DNA from: Acidaminococcus timonensis
GTDB taxonomy: Bacteria > Bacillota > Negativicutes > Acidaminococcales > Acidaminococcaceae
NCBI RefSeq assembly: GCF_900106585.1
Contig: NZ_FNWH01000005.1
Span: 62,001 to 126,000, forward strand
Length of the DNA: 64,000 nt
Direction of reading: 5' to 3'
The translations under genes were made by a program, and so were the position numbers. The stretch's first letter is position 1, and each line of letters starts with the position of its first letter. This document shows, one piece after another, positions 33,938 through 42,183 of this stretch. The notes under the pieces were generated by a model. That model had not been told where the DNA came from. It saw nothing but the letters and a program-made list of their open reading frames with translations, and searched no databases.

Positions 33938-34882
33938 ATGATGTCTAAAGTATATACGAGTGTCCTGGATCTGATTGGCCATACCCCCCTGCTGGAACCG
34001 AAAAAGTTTGCTGCAGACAAGAACCTGGCAGCCCGCCTGCTGGTGAAACTGGAAAGCTTCAACCCGGCTGGTTCTGCCAAAGACCGGATTGCCAAGGCCA
34101 TGATTGAAGATGCGGAAAAACGGGGCACCCTGAAACCCGGCGGCACCATCATCGAACCCACCAGCGGCAACACGGGCATCGGCCTGGCTGCGGTAGCTGC
34201 CATGAAAGGCTATCGGGCCATCATGGTGATGCCGGAAACCATGTCCATCGAACGGCGGAACATGATTGCCGCCTACGGTGCGGAAGTGGTGCTGACGGAA
34301 GCCGCAAAGGGCATCGCCGGTTCCGTGGAAAAAGCCAAGGAACTGGCAGCCGCCATCCCCGGCAGCTTCATTCCGGAACAGTTCGACAACCCGGCCAACC
34401 CGGCGGCCCACAAAGCCACCACGGGCCCGGAAATCTATGAAGACACCAACGGCGAAGTGGACATCTTCGTAGCCGGCGTGGGCACCGGCGGTACCCTGAC
34501 CGGTGTAGGTGAATATCTGAAGGAAAAGAAACCTTCCGTACAGGTCATCGCTCTGGAACCGGCGGATTCTCCCCTGCTGAGCAAGGGCAAACCCGGTCCT
34601 CATAAAATCCAGGGCATCGGCACCAACTTCCTGCCCAAGACCCTGGATACCAAGATCTACGATGAAGTGCTGACGGCCACCACCGACCAAGCCTACTCCA
34701 CCGCCCGGGACTTCATCCACAAGGAAGGGTTCCTGATCGGGATTTCCGGTGGTGCTGCCCTTTCTGCGGCTGTACAAGTAGCCCAGCGTCCGGAAAACAA
34801 AGGTAAGGCCCTGGTGGTTCTGCTGCCGGATAACGGCGACCGGTATCTGACCACGCCGGGATTTTTGAAAAAAGATAAGTAA
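33938..34882 (+). CDS. cysK: Cysteine synthase A (O-acetylserine sulfhydrylase)
   Basis: The ATG at 33938 follows AAAGGAGA and gives 314 residues. The PLP lysine lies in the NPAGSAKDRIAKAMI motif (near residue 45; the more usual form is S.KDR). PTSGNTGIGLA is the substrate-binding loop, and GVGTGGTLTGVGEYLKE binds the PLP phosphate. A GISGGAAL motif near the C terminus is standard. It condenses O-acetylserine and sulfide to cysteine. It follows cysE, which supplies its substrate, and ends at a strong terminator. Confidence 0.96.
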   Translation: MMSKVYTSVLDLIGHTPLLEPKKFAADKNLAARLLVKLESFNPAGSAKDRIAKAMIEDAEKRGTLKPGGTIIEPTSGNTGIGLAAVAAMKGYRAIMVMPETMSIERRNMIAAYGAEVVLTEAAKGIAGSVEKAKELAAAIPGSFIPEQFDNPANPAAHKATTGPEIYEDTNGEVDIFVAGVGTGGTLTGVGEYLKEKKPSVQVIALEPADSPLLSKGKPGPHKIQGIGTNFLPKTLDTKIYDEVLTATTDQAYSTARDFIHKEGFLIGISGGAALSAAVQVAQRPENKGKALVVLLPDNGDRYLTTPGFLKKDK

Positions 34883-34922
34883 AAAATAGGGGCTGTGACA
34901 AAAGTCACAGTCCCTATTTTTT
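34881..34922 (+). terminator. Terminator of cysK
   Basis: A stem of about 19 bp (AAAAAATAGGGGCTGTGAC / GTCACAGTCCCTATTTTTT, one G-T pair) with a 4-nt loop. Confidence 0.9.
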
Positions 34923-35075
34923 GTGGTTAGTGGCTAGTGATTCGTGGTTGGTGAAGGAAAAAATTTGCTATGCAAATTTTAATGACAAAACCTTCAGACC
35001 TGGGAACGGGCTCCCCTGACGGGTAGCCCCTACGAACGGATCGCACTCACACTAATCACTACCCAATAATCACTA
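34923..35075. repeat. Degenerate TAGTGA-type repeats and GGGCTCCCC hairpin, copy 1
   Basis: Bases 34925-34950 (GGTTAGTGGCTAGTGATTCG) and 35049-35075 (CACTAATCACTACCCAATAA) are diverged, oppositely oriented relatives of the TAGTGAC heptamer array. Between them, 35008-35034 hold the first copy of a hairpin repeat (GGGCTCCCC-TGAC-GGGTAGCCC then CTACG) that recurs at 36022 and 36071. No gene is seen here. Confidence 0.7.
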
Positions 35076-35077
35076 AT

Positions 35078-35986
35078 TCACGGATTCTGCTTCAGATACT
35101 CCGTCCACGTTCCCGTAATGGTACCCTGCTGCAGCCCTTTTACATAGGTATAGAACTGCTTCAGGCGATAGACTTTGTTGTCGTCGATGGTCTGGCGCCA
35201 GGCTTCCTTATGGGTCATGTGGAGCACATCCTGGCCGCCCAGGGCATGCTGCCGGTCACAGATGGTCTCCAGGCTGTCCTTCTGCCCGTTCAGCCAGATG
35301 TCCCGCATGATCATGTAAGCCGTGGTCCGGCCCTTGCCCGCCTGGCAGTGGAAATGCAGCCAGGCGTCTTCCGGCAGCGTCTTCTGCCAGGCCAGGAACG
35401 CATCCACTTCCTCCGGTTCCGGCCAGATATGGTCCGTACTGGCAAACCGGGCATATCCCAGACCAAAGGACGCAGCCGCCTGCTGCTCCGTCAGGGCTGC
35501 CACCACATTTTCTTTTCCTTTGAAATGGGGTTTCTTATTCTTGTCCAGTTTGTAATAGGAAGTCTCTGTATCCAGGGTCTTCTCCAGCCGGCGGTTTTCG
35601 TCCTTCTGGATGGCATCGCCGGTCCTGCCCACATTGGCCCAGTTGTTGTCCCCGTACCAGCTGACAGCCTGGCCGTTCACGAACCCGTGGGATTCCTGCC
35701 GCAGGTCTACCAGGATGATCTGTTTGGGCTTTACCCCTTGCTGGGCCAGCTCCTGGACCAGAGAGGACAGCCCCAAAATGGAAGGCTGAGCACTGCCGCT
35801 CATGCGGTTTTCCACGTCTGCCCGGTAATTCCGGGGCAGTTGCAGTTTGTTCTTCGTATCCAGCCGCCATACGTACCCTTTGGAAGGTTTCACAATGGCT
35901 GCAATGGAAGGGGCATCGGCCCAGGCCAGCCCCAGGGAGAGCTGGCTCATCAGCAGGATCCCCGTTGTAATTTTCCAAACCTTCAT
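35078..35986 (-). CDS. PTP-like inositol polyphosphatase (phytase-like), exported
   Basis: Starting at 35986 (MKVWKITTGILLMSQLSLGL) the protein has 302 residues with a clear signal peptide ending near AWADAP. The active site is FHCQAGKGRTTAY: the CX5R cysteine phosphatase loop in the HC.AG.GRTT form typical of protein-tyrosine-phosphatase-like phytases such as Selenomonas ruminantium PhyA. An upstream WANVGRTGDA...LRQESHGF region and a WPEPEEVDAF acid loop fit. It probably removes phosphates from inositol phosphates in the periplasm. It is monocistronic and bracketed by copies of a 28-nt hairpin repeat. Confidence 0.88.
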   Translation of the reverse strand: MKVWKITTGILLMSQLSLGLAWADAPSIAAIVKPSKGYVWRLDTKNKLQLPRNYRADVENRMSGSAQPSILGLSSLVQELAQQGVKPKQIILVDLRQESHGFVNGQAVSWYGDNNWANVGRTGDAIQKDENRRLEKTLDTETSYYKLDKNKKPHFKGKENVVAALTEQQAAASFGLGYARFASTDHIWPEPEEVDAFLAWQKTLPEDAWLHFHCQAGKGRTTAYMIMRDIWLNGQKDSLETICDRQHALGGQDVLHMTHKEAWRQTIDDNKVYRLKQFYTYVKGLQQGTITGTWTEYLKQNP

Positions 35987-36021
35987 CTCATTGCCTCTTT
36001 TCTCTGCACTCTTCACTTTGC

Positions 36022-36050
36022 GGGCTCCCCTGACGGGTAGCCCCTACGGA
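36022..36050 (+). repeat. GGGCTCCCC hairpin repeat, copy 2
   Basis: Reads GGGCTCCCCTGACGGGTAGC then CCCTACGGA; the arms pair with one mismatch around TGAC. Identical in its core to 35008 and 36071. The spacing between copies 2 and 3 is only 20 bp. Confidence 0.85.
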
Positions 36051-36070
36051 AAGGAAGGTAATTGTTAGTC

Positions 36071-36099
36071 GGGCTCCCCTGACGGGTAGCCCCTACGGA
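36071..36099 (+). repeat. GGGCTCCCC hairpin repeat, copy 3
   Basis: Same 28-nt sequence as 36022, immediately past the 3' end of the minus-strand HAD gene. It may act as a stem-loop 3' end for that transcript. Confidence 0.85.
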
Positions 36100-36109
36100 G
36101 GGGGAGTGT

Positions 36110-36877
36110 TTACTTCGTGATCCACCCGAACTTCCGGCAGGCGTTCAGGATGCCTCCCTTATCGTTGTCATCCGTCACGTAATCAGCCCGCTCCTTGATC
36201 ACCGGTCGGGCGTTGCCCATGGCCACGCCGAAGAAGGGCTTCCGGAACATGGTGATGTCGTTGAGTCCATCCCCGAACACAACGGCGTCGTGGGGATCGG
36301 CTCCCAGCCGGTGCATCAGCTTTTCGATGCCGGCGCCCTTGTCCACCGGCTCCACCAGCCAGGTGTCATCGATGAAAGGCAGATGGGGCAGACCCTGCCG
36401 ATCCGGTTCCCTCTCCCCGTTTTTTCCCCGGACATACATGATCTTATAGATGGCCGGCAGGTCGTCGATGGGCAGCGGCTGTACTTTGGTTTCCATATAA
36501 TTGTGAGGGTCCTCCCGGGGATAGTCCTCATACGGGGTGTACCGGTCCAGGGTGTTGTCCAGCACCACGGACCAGGGCCGTTTCCAGTCTTCCAGCTGAC
36601 GGAGCAGGGCCTTGGCCGGAGCCAGGGGCAGTCCCTCCATCTCCAGGATTTTTCCGTCCACCGTAAGGCTGTTGCCTCCGTCCGCCACCAGAGAATGGAT
36701 GCCGTGCTTTTCCGCAAAAGCCGCCGCATCACACTGGATCCGTCCGGTAGCCAGGGCTACGAAATGGCCTTCCCTCTGGAGTTCATCGATACAATACTGG
36801 GTATCGGGCGGCACCTGCCGGGTGATGCCCAAGCCCAGGGTCTGGTCGATATCAAAAAAGAAGTATTTTTTCCGCAT
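36110..36877 (-). CDS. HAD-superfamily hydrolase, Cof type
   Basis: Starting at 36877 (MRKKYFFFDIDQTLG) the protein has 255 residues. Motif I is FDIDQTLG (the nucleophile Asp with the second Asp two residues later), motif II lies in VALATGR, the Lys in VDKGAGIEKLM and motif IV in VVFGDGLNDITMFR. The cap is of the C2B/Cof type. Such enzymes dephosphorylate small sugar phosphates or pyridoxal phosphate in the cytosol; the substrate is not evident. It is a single gene. Confidence 0.9.
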   Translation of the reverse strand: MRKKYFFFDIDQTLGLGITRQVPPDTQYCIDELQREGHFVALATGRIQCDAAAFAEKHGIHSLVADGGNSLTVDGKILEMEGLPLAPAKALLRQLEDWKRPWSVVLDNTLDRYTPYEDYPREDPHNYMETKVQPLPIDDLPAIYKIMYVRGKNGEREPDRQGLPHLPFIDDTWLVEPVDKGAGIEKLMHRLGADPHDAVVFGDGLNDITMFRKPFFGVAMGNARPVIKERADYVTDDNDKGGILNACRKFGWITK

Positions 36878-36956
36878 GGGTTTCCTGCCCTTTCTTTTCA
36901 AGACAAAATCAATTCAATGCTTTCCTATTATATCACAGAGCTTTCATCCCTGCCGA

Positions 36957-36985
36957 TTGTAATTTTGTCGGGAGAAGGATACAAT
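36957..36985 (+). promoter_or_regulatory. Promoter of the Gln/Pro-rich membrane protein gene
   Basis: TTGTAA (36957-36962), 17 bp, TACAAT (36980-36985). Confidence 0.75.
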
Positions 36986-37029
36986 AGGCTCAGACTCTTG
37001 ATTTCTGTATATGAGAAAGGATGTACGAT

Positions 37030-37449
37030 ATGCTGAAGAAAATCCAACAATTCCTGTTGGAAGGATTCCGAAAAAAAGACGGGGATAGCGGCCCCCGCTC
37101 TCCTCTCCACCAGATCTTGGCTCTGGTGGTCCTGGCAGTGCTGTGCCTGGGACTGTTTTTCTGGCACCAGCATTCCACGAAACAGGCCGCCAAAAAAGCC
37201 GCCCAGGAACGGCAGCAGCGGATGGAGCAGGAAGCCCTCCGCCGGGCCCAGCAGAACCGTCCCCAGAAGGAAATGCCGTCCCAAAAGGCCCATCAGCCCC
37301 AGGGACAGCACCTGGACAGGAACAGACAACAGGGCCAGATGATGCAGCAGCAGAACCCCCAGAACCAGCCCATGCCCCAGGCACCCATGCCCACCGGCCC
37401 CAAGGTACAGGCCCAGACCCCGCCCATGATCCAGCCAAAAGTCCGTTAA
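37030..37449 (+). CDS. Hypothetical single-pass membrane protein with Gln/Pro/Met-rich tail
   Basis: The ATG at 37030 (MLKKIQQFLLEGFRKKD) has AAAGGA 8 nt upstream and is preferred to the ATG at 37021. The 139-residue protein has a charged N-terminus and one transmembrane segment (QILALVVLAVLCLGLFFW, near residues 28-46). A Lys/Gln/Arg helical stretch follows, then a low-complexity tail of Q, P and M (residues 75-139). The topology suggests a membrane-anchored periplasmic or cytosolic tail. No family is recognised. It precedes the first NSS symporter but has a separate promoter. Confidence 0.7.
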   Translation: MLKKIQQFLLEGFRKKDGDSGPRSPLHQILALVVLAVLCLGLFFWHQHSTKQAAKKAAQERQQRMEQEALRRAQQNRPQKEMPSQKAHQPQGQHLDRNRQQGQMMQQQNPQNQPMPQAPMPTGPKVQAQTPPMIQPKVR

Positions 37450-37457
37450 AAGTCCTG

Positions 37458-37486
37458 TTGCAACTTTTTACACACTATAATACAAT
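37458..37486 (+). promoter_or_regulatory. Promoter of NSS symporter gene 1
   Basis: TTGCAA (37458-37463), 17 bp, TACAAT (37481-37486). Confidence 0.82.
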
Positions 37487-37527
37487 AGAAGTCACAGATT
37501 TGTTACATTTTGAAATGAGGTGTTTTT

Positions 37528-39009
37528 TTGACTGAGAAAGCTGTTTCCACGGAATCCTTCAGCTCCCGGCTGGGCTTCATCCTGGTCAGTGCCGGCTGCG
37601 CCATCGGCATCGGGAACGTCTGGAAATTCCCGTACCTGTGCGGCCAATTCGGCGGAGCCGCCTTCATCCTGATTTATCTGATTTTCCTGCTGATCATGGG
37701 CATCCCGGTGATGGTATGTGAATTTGCCATCGGCCGGGGCAGCCGCTGCAGCGCTGCCCGAAGCTTCGAAGTCCTGGAACCTCCGGGCACCCGCTGGCAC
37801 CGGTTCAAGGGCATCAGCATCGTGGGCTGCTACATGCTGATGATGTATTACACCACGGTCACCGGCTGGATGCTCTACTACTGCTGGCTCCACATCAAGG
37901 GCACATTCGTAGGGGCTTCCACCCAGTTCATCGGAGCCACGTTCGGCGCCATGCTGAAGGACCCGGCCACGCTGCTGTTCTGGATGGTGGTCACCTGCCT
38001 GCTGGGCTTTGCCGTATGTTACCTGGGTATCCAGAACGGTGTGGAACGGATCACCAAATGGATGATGACCGCCCTGCTGCTGCTCATGATTGTCCTGGCT
38101 GCCCATTCCCTGTTCCTGGACGGAGCGGAAAAGGGCATCGAATTCTACCTGGTGCCCAACTGGGGAACCATGAACAAACTGGGCTGGGGCAACGTAATTT
38201 ACGCCGCCATGAGCCAGGCTTTCTTCACGCTGTCCATCGGCATCGGCGCCATGCTGATCTTCGGGGCCTACCTGCCCCACGGCCGCAGCCTGTTCGGCGA
38301 AGCGTCCACCATCACGGCCCTGGATACCTTTGTGGCCCTCATGGCCGGGTTCATCATCATCCCCGCCTGCTTCGCCTACGGCATCAAACCGGATGCGGGT
38401 CCGTCCTTGATCTTCCTGACCATCCCCAACCTGTTCACCCTCATGCCCGGCGGCCGGTTCTGGGGCATGCTGTTCTTCATCTTCCTGTCCTTTGCGGCCC
38501 TGTCCACGGTCATCGCCGTGTTCGAGAACATCATCGCCTTCGGCATGAACCTGTACGGCTGGGAGCGAAAGAAAAGCGTGTGCATCAACGGGGTGCTGAT
38601 CATCCTGCTGAGCGTGCCTTGCGTGCTGGGTTTCAACCTGTGGAGCGGCTTCCAGCCCCTGGGCCCTGGCTCCTCCGTGCTGGATCTGGAAGATTTCATC
38701 GTTTCCAACAACCTGCTGCCCCTGGGCAGCCTGGCCTTCGTGTTGTTCTGCACCAAGAAGAACGGCTGGGGCTGGCAGAACTTCCTGGCCGAAGCCAATG
38801 ATGGAGAAGGCCGCAACCTGCCCGCCTCTCTGCGGAATTACCTGCTGTACGTACTGCCTATTTTGATCATCACTATCTACATCAAAGGCTACTACGACAT
38901 GTTCGTAAAGCAGGGGCCCCAGGTCCTGGCTTTCTGGCTGTGCGTAGCCGCCCTGTTCCTGGGCTTCATCTTCTATACAGCGGCAGGGAAAAAGAAGGAA
39001 GAGCTGTGA
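37528..39009 (+). CDS. Neurotransmitter:sodium symporter-family transporter 1 (TTG start)
   Basis: The 493-residue inner-membrane protein has about 12 hydrophobic helices. It contains the NSS TM1 motif GCAIGIGNVWKFPYLCGQFG and TM6-TM8 features (AAMSQAFFTLSIGIGAMLIF, LDTFVALMAGFIIIPACFAY). The start is TTG: the frame (T/M)TEKAVSTESFSSRLGF aligns with the ATG-started paralogue MTEPSSQRDSFQSRLGF at 39134. NSS/SNF transporters use Na+ to import amino acids or amines (LeuT, MhsT, TnaT types); the substrate here is unknown. It has its own promoter and terminator. Confidence 0.93.
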   Translation: MTEKAVSTESFSSRLGFILVSAGCAIGIGNVWKFPYLCGQFGGAAFILIYLIFLLIMGIPVMVCEFAIGRGSRCSAARSFEVLEPPGTRWHRFKGISIVGCYMLMMYYTTVTGWMLYYCWLHIKGTFVGASTQFIGATFGAMLKDPATLLFWMVVTCLLGFAVCYLGIQNGVERITKWMMTALLLLMIVLAAHSLFLDGAEKGIEFYLVPNWGTMNKLGWGNVIYAAMSQAFFTLSIGIGAMLIFGAYLPHGRSLFGEASTITALDTFVALMAGFIIIPACFAYGIKPDAGPSLIFLTIPNLFTLMPGGRFWGMLFFIFLSFAALSTVIAVFENIIAFGMNLYGWERKKSVCINGVLIILLSVPCVLGFNLWSGFQPLGPGSSVLDLEDFIVSNNLLPLGSLAFVLFCTKKNGWGWQNFLAEANDGEGRNLPASLRNYLLYVLPILIITIYIKGYYDMFVKQGPQVLAFWLCVAALFLGFIFYTAAGKKKEEL

Positions 39010-39036
39010 ATGTTTTTTCACAGCTCTTCTTTTTTA
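38997..39036 (+). terminator. Terminator between the two NSS genes
   Basis: Stem GAAGAGCTGTGAA / TTCACAGCTCTTC with a T-run. It overlaps the last codons of the first symporter gene. Confidence 0.87.
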
Positions 39037-39044
39037 TGTTCCAT

Positions 39045-39073
39045 TTGCAAGATATGCGAATATATTGTAAAAT
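39045..39073 (+). promoter_or_regulatory. Promoter of NSS symporter gene 2
   Basis: TTGCAA (39045-39050), 17 bp, TAAAAT (39068-39073). The -35 is identical to that of the first NSS gene. Confidence 0.75.
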
Positions 39074-39133
39074 CGTATCGTATGTAACCATAATTGTATA
39101 TGTATTTGTAGCAAAGAAGCGAGGTAGAACTTT

Positions 39134-40609
39134 ATGACAGAACCATCTTCCCAACGTGACTCCTTTCAATCCCGGCTGGGCTTCATCCTGGTCAGCGCTG
39201 GCTGTGCCATCGGCATCGGCAATGTGTGGAAATTCCCCTATCTGTGCGGCCAGTACGGCGGGGCGGCTTTCATCCTGCTGTATCTGCTGTTCCTGCTGAT
39301 CCTGGGCATCCCGGTGCTGTTGTGCGAATTCGCCATGGGCCGGGGCGGCCGCCGCAGCGTGGCCCGATGCTTCGATGTGCTGGCTCCCAAAGGCAGCCGC
39401 TGGCCCCATCTGAAATACATCGGGATTGCCGGGGTCCTCATCCTGATGCTGTACTACACCACCGTCACCGGCTGGATGCTGGAATACTGCTGGTTGCACC
39501 TGAAAGGCACCTTCGTGGGCCAGTCCCCGGCCTTCATCCAGACCACGTTCAAGCAGATGCTGGCCCAGCCCCTTACCATGGGCTTCTGGACGTTCCTGTC
39601 CTGCCTCATCGGCTTCGTAGTCTGCTACATGGGCCTGGAAAAGGGCATCGAACGGATCACCAAGGTCATGATGAGTGCCCTGCTGCTGCTCATGATGGTG
39701 CTGGCCGTCCATTCCGTGTTCCTGCCCGGCGCGGAAAAGGGCATCGAGTTCTACCTGGTTCCCAACTTCCCTTCTCTTGAAAAGATTGGCTGGGGCAATG
39801 TGATCTACGCCGCCATGAGCCAGGCCTTCTTCACCCTGAGTGCCGGCAACGGAGCCATGATGATCTTTGCCTCCTATATGGACAAGAAACGGAGCCTGCC
39901 CGGGGAAGCTATAACCATCACCGCCCTGGATACGTTCGTAGCCCTCATGAGCGGGTTCATCATCATCCCCGCCTGCTTTGCCTACGGCATCCAGCCCGAC
40001 GCCGGTCCGTCCCTGATCTTCCTGACCATCCCCAACCTGTTCACCCTGATGCCCGGCGGCCGGATCTGGGGCAGCCTGTTCTTCATCTTCCTGTCCTTCG
40101 CCGCCCTGTCCACGGTCATTGCCGTCATGGAAAGCATCATCGCCTGCTTCCGGGAACTGTTCGACTGGGAGCGGCCCAAGGCTGCCTGGATTGTGTTTGT
40201 TCTCATTGCTGTGGGCAGTATCCCCTGCGTGCTGGGCTTCAACGTGTGGAGCGGCTTCCAGCCCCTGGGTCCCGGCACCGGTGTGCTGGACCTGGAAGAC
40301 TTCATCGTCAGTAACAACCTGCTGCCCCTGGGCGGCCTGACTTTCGTGCTGTTCTGCACCCGCAAGAACGGCTGGGGCTGGAACAATTTCCTGGCGGAGG
40401 TGAACGCCGGCCAGGGCCGGAACCTGCCCGGTTTCTGGAAGCCCTATTTGACCCATGGCCTGCCCCTGCTTCTGCTGGGTGTGTATCTCAAAGGCTACGA
40501 GGATATGTTCATCAAACAGGGTCCTGCCACCCTGGCCCACTGGCTGGGCATTGCGGCAGTGTTCCTGGTATGGATCTGGTATTGTGTGAAAGGGAAAAAG
40601 GGGGTGTGA
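39134..40609 (+). CDS. Neurotransmitter:sodium symporter-family transporter 2
   Basis: The 491-residue protein is clearly a tandem paralogue of the gene before it. It shares the TM1 motif GCAIGIGNVWKFPYLCGQYG, the LDTFVALMSGFIIIPACFAY segment and the C-terminal VLDLEDFIVSNNLLPLGGLT. Differences cluster in loops and in the TM6 region (SAGNGAMMIFASYMD against SIGIGAMLIFGAYLP). That pattern fits duplication followed by change of substrate. The stop codon lies at the edge of the third hairpin-heptamer module. Confidence 0.93.
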   Translation: MTEPSSQRDSFQSRLGFILVSAGCAIGIGNVWKFPYLCGQYGGAAFILLYLLFLLILGIPVLLCEFAMGRGGRRSVARCFDVLAPKGSRWPHLKYIGIAGVLILMLYYTTVTGWMLEYCWLHLKGTFVGQSPAFIQTTFKQMLAQPLTMGFWTFLSCLIGFVVCYMGLEKGIERITKVMMSALLLLMMVLAVHSVFLPGAEKGIEFYLVPNFPSLEKIGWGNVIYAAMSQAFFTLSAGNGAMMIFASYMDKKRSLPGEAITITALDTFVALMSGFIIIPACFAYGIQPDAGPSLIFLTIPNLFTLMPGGRIWGSLFFIFLSFAALSTVIAVMESIIACFRELFDWERPKAAWIVFVLIAVGSIPCVLGFNVWSGFQPLGPGTGVLDLEDFIVSNNLLPLGGLTFVLFCTRKNGWGWNNFLAEVNAGQGRNLPGFWKPYLTHGLPLLLLGVYLKGYEDMFIKQGPATLAHWLGIAAVFLVWIWYCVKGKKGV

Positions 40610-40728
40610 AAAAATGCTCTTTCACACCCCGTCACTAGTCACTGGTCACTAGTCACTAGCCGATGGAAGCCAGCTTACGCTGGCGAATTTAAGGAGCTGT
40701 GAAGTATTATTTCACAGCCCCTTTTTTT
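40600..40728 (-). repeat. Intergenic hairpin-heptamer-hairpin module, copy 3 (inverted)
   Basis: Read on the minus strand the order matches copies 1 and 2: a hairpin (GGGGCTGTGAAATA / TTCACAGCTCCTT; a variant sequence), GCCAGCGTAAGCTGGCTTCC, heptamers, and the GGGGTGTGAAAGAGCATTTT hairpin. On plus the array is GTCACTA, GTCACTG, GTCACTA, GTCACTA (40631-40658). It lies between the convergent NSS2 and HD genes and supplies a T-run terminator to the latter. Confidence 0.9.
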
Positions 40729-41314
40729 ATGGCAGCAAGTTCCCTTTTTCCACGTTTCTATCGATGATGGCCTGGACGGCTTTCCCGATTTTTTCGCTGC
40801 CCTCGTGGGTACGGGCATTGCGTTTTTCCACCTGCTGCCGATGCACCTGATGGGCCCGCCAGTCTTTGCCGTCATTGGCATCGTTCAGCAGGATGGGCTG
40901 GAAGTTGTCCAGGGCGTGGGCGTACCGGGCTTCCGGCGTATCTCCCCTGTCGAATTCCTCAAAAAGGGCCCGGAATTCCCTGGCCTGGTCCTCGGGCAGC
41001 AGGCCGAAAATCCGGTCCGCCGCCTTTTCTTCCCGCTGCCGCTGGCTCTTCACCGCTTCCGCATCATAGGCATACGTATCCCCAGCGTCGATTTCCACCA
41101 CATCGTGGAGCAAGATCATGAGCAGGGTCTTGGCCAGGTCAAAGGGCTCGTTGGCATATTCCTTCAAAAGGCACGCCATCACCGCCATGTGCCAGGCGTG
41201 TTCCGCATCGTCTTCCTGCCGTTTGTACCCGGTGAGATGAGTCTGCCGCAATATGGTCTTTTCCTTGTCCAGCTCCAGGATGAACCGCAGCTGTTTCGCA
41301 AAGCGTTCGTCCAT
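40727..41314 (-). CDS. HD-domain hydrolase (YfbR/HDDC2-like)
   Basis: The 195-residue protein has the HD pattern: H in EDDAEHAWHMAVMACLL, the HD pair in LLHDVVEIDAGDTYAYD and the downstream Asp in HALDNFQPILLND. It belongs to the family that includes 5'-deoxynucleotidases (YfbR) and HDDC2. It is cytosolic and metal dependent; the substrate is unknown. It follows the EFR1-type gene by 4 bp and is probably co-transcribed. Confidence 0.87.
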   Translation of the reverse strand: MDERFAKQLRFILELDKEKTILRQTHLTGYKRQEDDAEHAWHMAVMACLLKEYANEPFDLAKTLLMILLHDVVEIDAGDTYAYDAEAVKSQRQREEKAADRIFGLLPEDQAREFRALFEEFDRGDTPEARYAHALDNFQPILLNDANDGKDWRAHQVHRQQVEKRNARTHEGSEKIGKAVQAIIDRNVEKGNLLP

Positions 41315-41318
41315 TCTT

Positions 41319-42080
41319 TTATCGCGCCTCCCGTTCCAGTTCCTGCACCGTCACTCTCGGGTGACGCCACTGGTCTTCCTTGAGTACCACCCGGCCCCGC
41401 ACGGTGATGGCCTGGTACGGGCAGCCGTGGAGGCAGGCCAGGCACTGGATGCAGTCCTTCCCCATGACGGCCGCTTTCTCTCCCATCGTGATGTTCTGCT
41501 GCGGGCACGGCCGCACACATTCGCCGCATTTTTTGCACCGGTCCGGATCCACCTGGATGCGCATGTACCAGTCGCCGATGGCGTGGCCGATGGGATTGTC
41601 GAACAGGCTGGCCATGAGGGACCCGGTTTCCAGGCTGTGATCTTCTTTCCGGTTCCGGATGGCTTCGACCGCTTCCTTCACTACTTCCGGTTCCTTGTCC
41701 AGCTTGTGCAGATCGTAGCCGATGTGGGACCTGCCGCAGATGGTGCTGTTGGCGATGAGAGGCACGGCCCGGCTCCAGGAAAGCCTGCAGCCCTGCGCCT
41801 GCAGCAGGTTCTGCAGGGTCCGGAACGTGCGACCCCAGGAACTGCCGCAGGTGGCCAGGGCATAGATATAGGCGTCTTTGGGAAACTCATGGGTACGGAC
41901 GAATTCTGCCACGTTCACCGGTACATCCCCATAGAACACCGGGAACACCAGCCCGATGGTTTCGCCCTGCAGAGCTTTCTCGCTAACCCGGGTGATGGAC
42001 TGGAAGGAATCCTCCAGAGCCTCGCCCAGCTGCTTTGCCATGGCCAGGGAATTCCCCGTGGCCGAAAAATAATAGATCAT
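41319..42080 (-). CDS. EFR1-family flavodoxin-ferredoxin fusion protein
   Basis: The 253-residue protein joins an N-terminal flavodoxin-like domain (YYFSATGNSLAMAKQLGEAL, FPVFYGDVPVNVAEFVR) to a C-terminal 2[4Fe-4S] ferredoxin (CKKCGECVRPCPQQNI and CIQCLACLHGCPYQAI, near residues 185-235). It probably shuttles electrons between low-potential carriers in the cytosol. GGGGAG precedes the start. It is transcribed with the HD hydrolase gene. Confidence 0.9.
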   Translation of the reverse strand: MIYYFSATGNSLAMAKQLGEALEDSFQSITRVSEKALQGETIGLVFPVFYGDVPVNVAEFVRTHEFPKDAYIYALATCGSSWGRTFRTLQNLLQAQGCRLSWSRAVPLIANSTICGRSHIGYDLHKLDKEPEVVKEAVEAIRNRKEDHSLETGSLMASLFDNPIGHAIGDWYMRIQVDPDRCKKCGECVRPCPQQNITMGEKAAVMGKDCIQCLACLHGCPYQAITVRGRVVLKEDQWRHPRVTVQELEREAR

Positions 42081-42146
42081 ATGTGTGACTCCCCTTTAGC
42101 AACGATTGGTTCTTCCTATTGTACCGCATTTTTGTCCAAAGAAAAA

Positions 42147-42177
42147 AGGAGACTGTGAAAACTCTTCACAGTCTCCT
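42147..42177 (-). terminator. Terminator of the MerR-controlled exported-enzyme operon
   Basis: Stem AGGAGACTGTGAA / TTCACAGTCTCCT followed on the minus strand by TTTTTTC. It lies just past the double-CMD gene. Confidence 0.9.
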
Positions 42178-42183
42178 GTTCCT

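Noticed and set aside
41253-42158. A 301-codon plus-strand frame
   Set aside because: It is antisense to the EFR1-type gene, whose two ferredoxin motifs are unmistakable.
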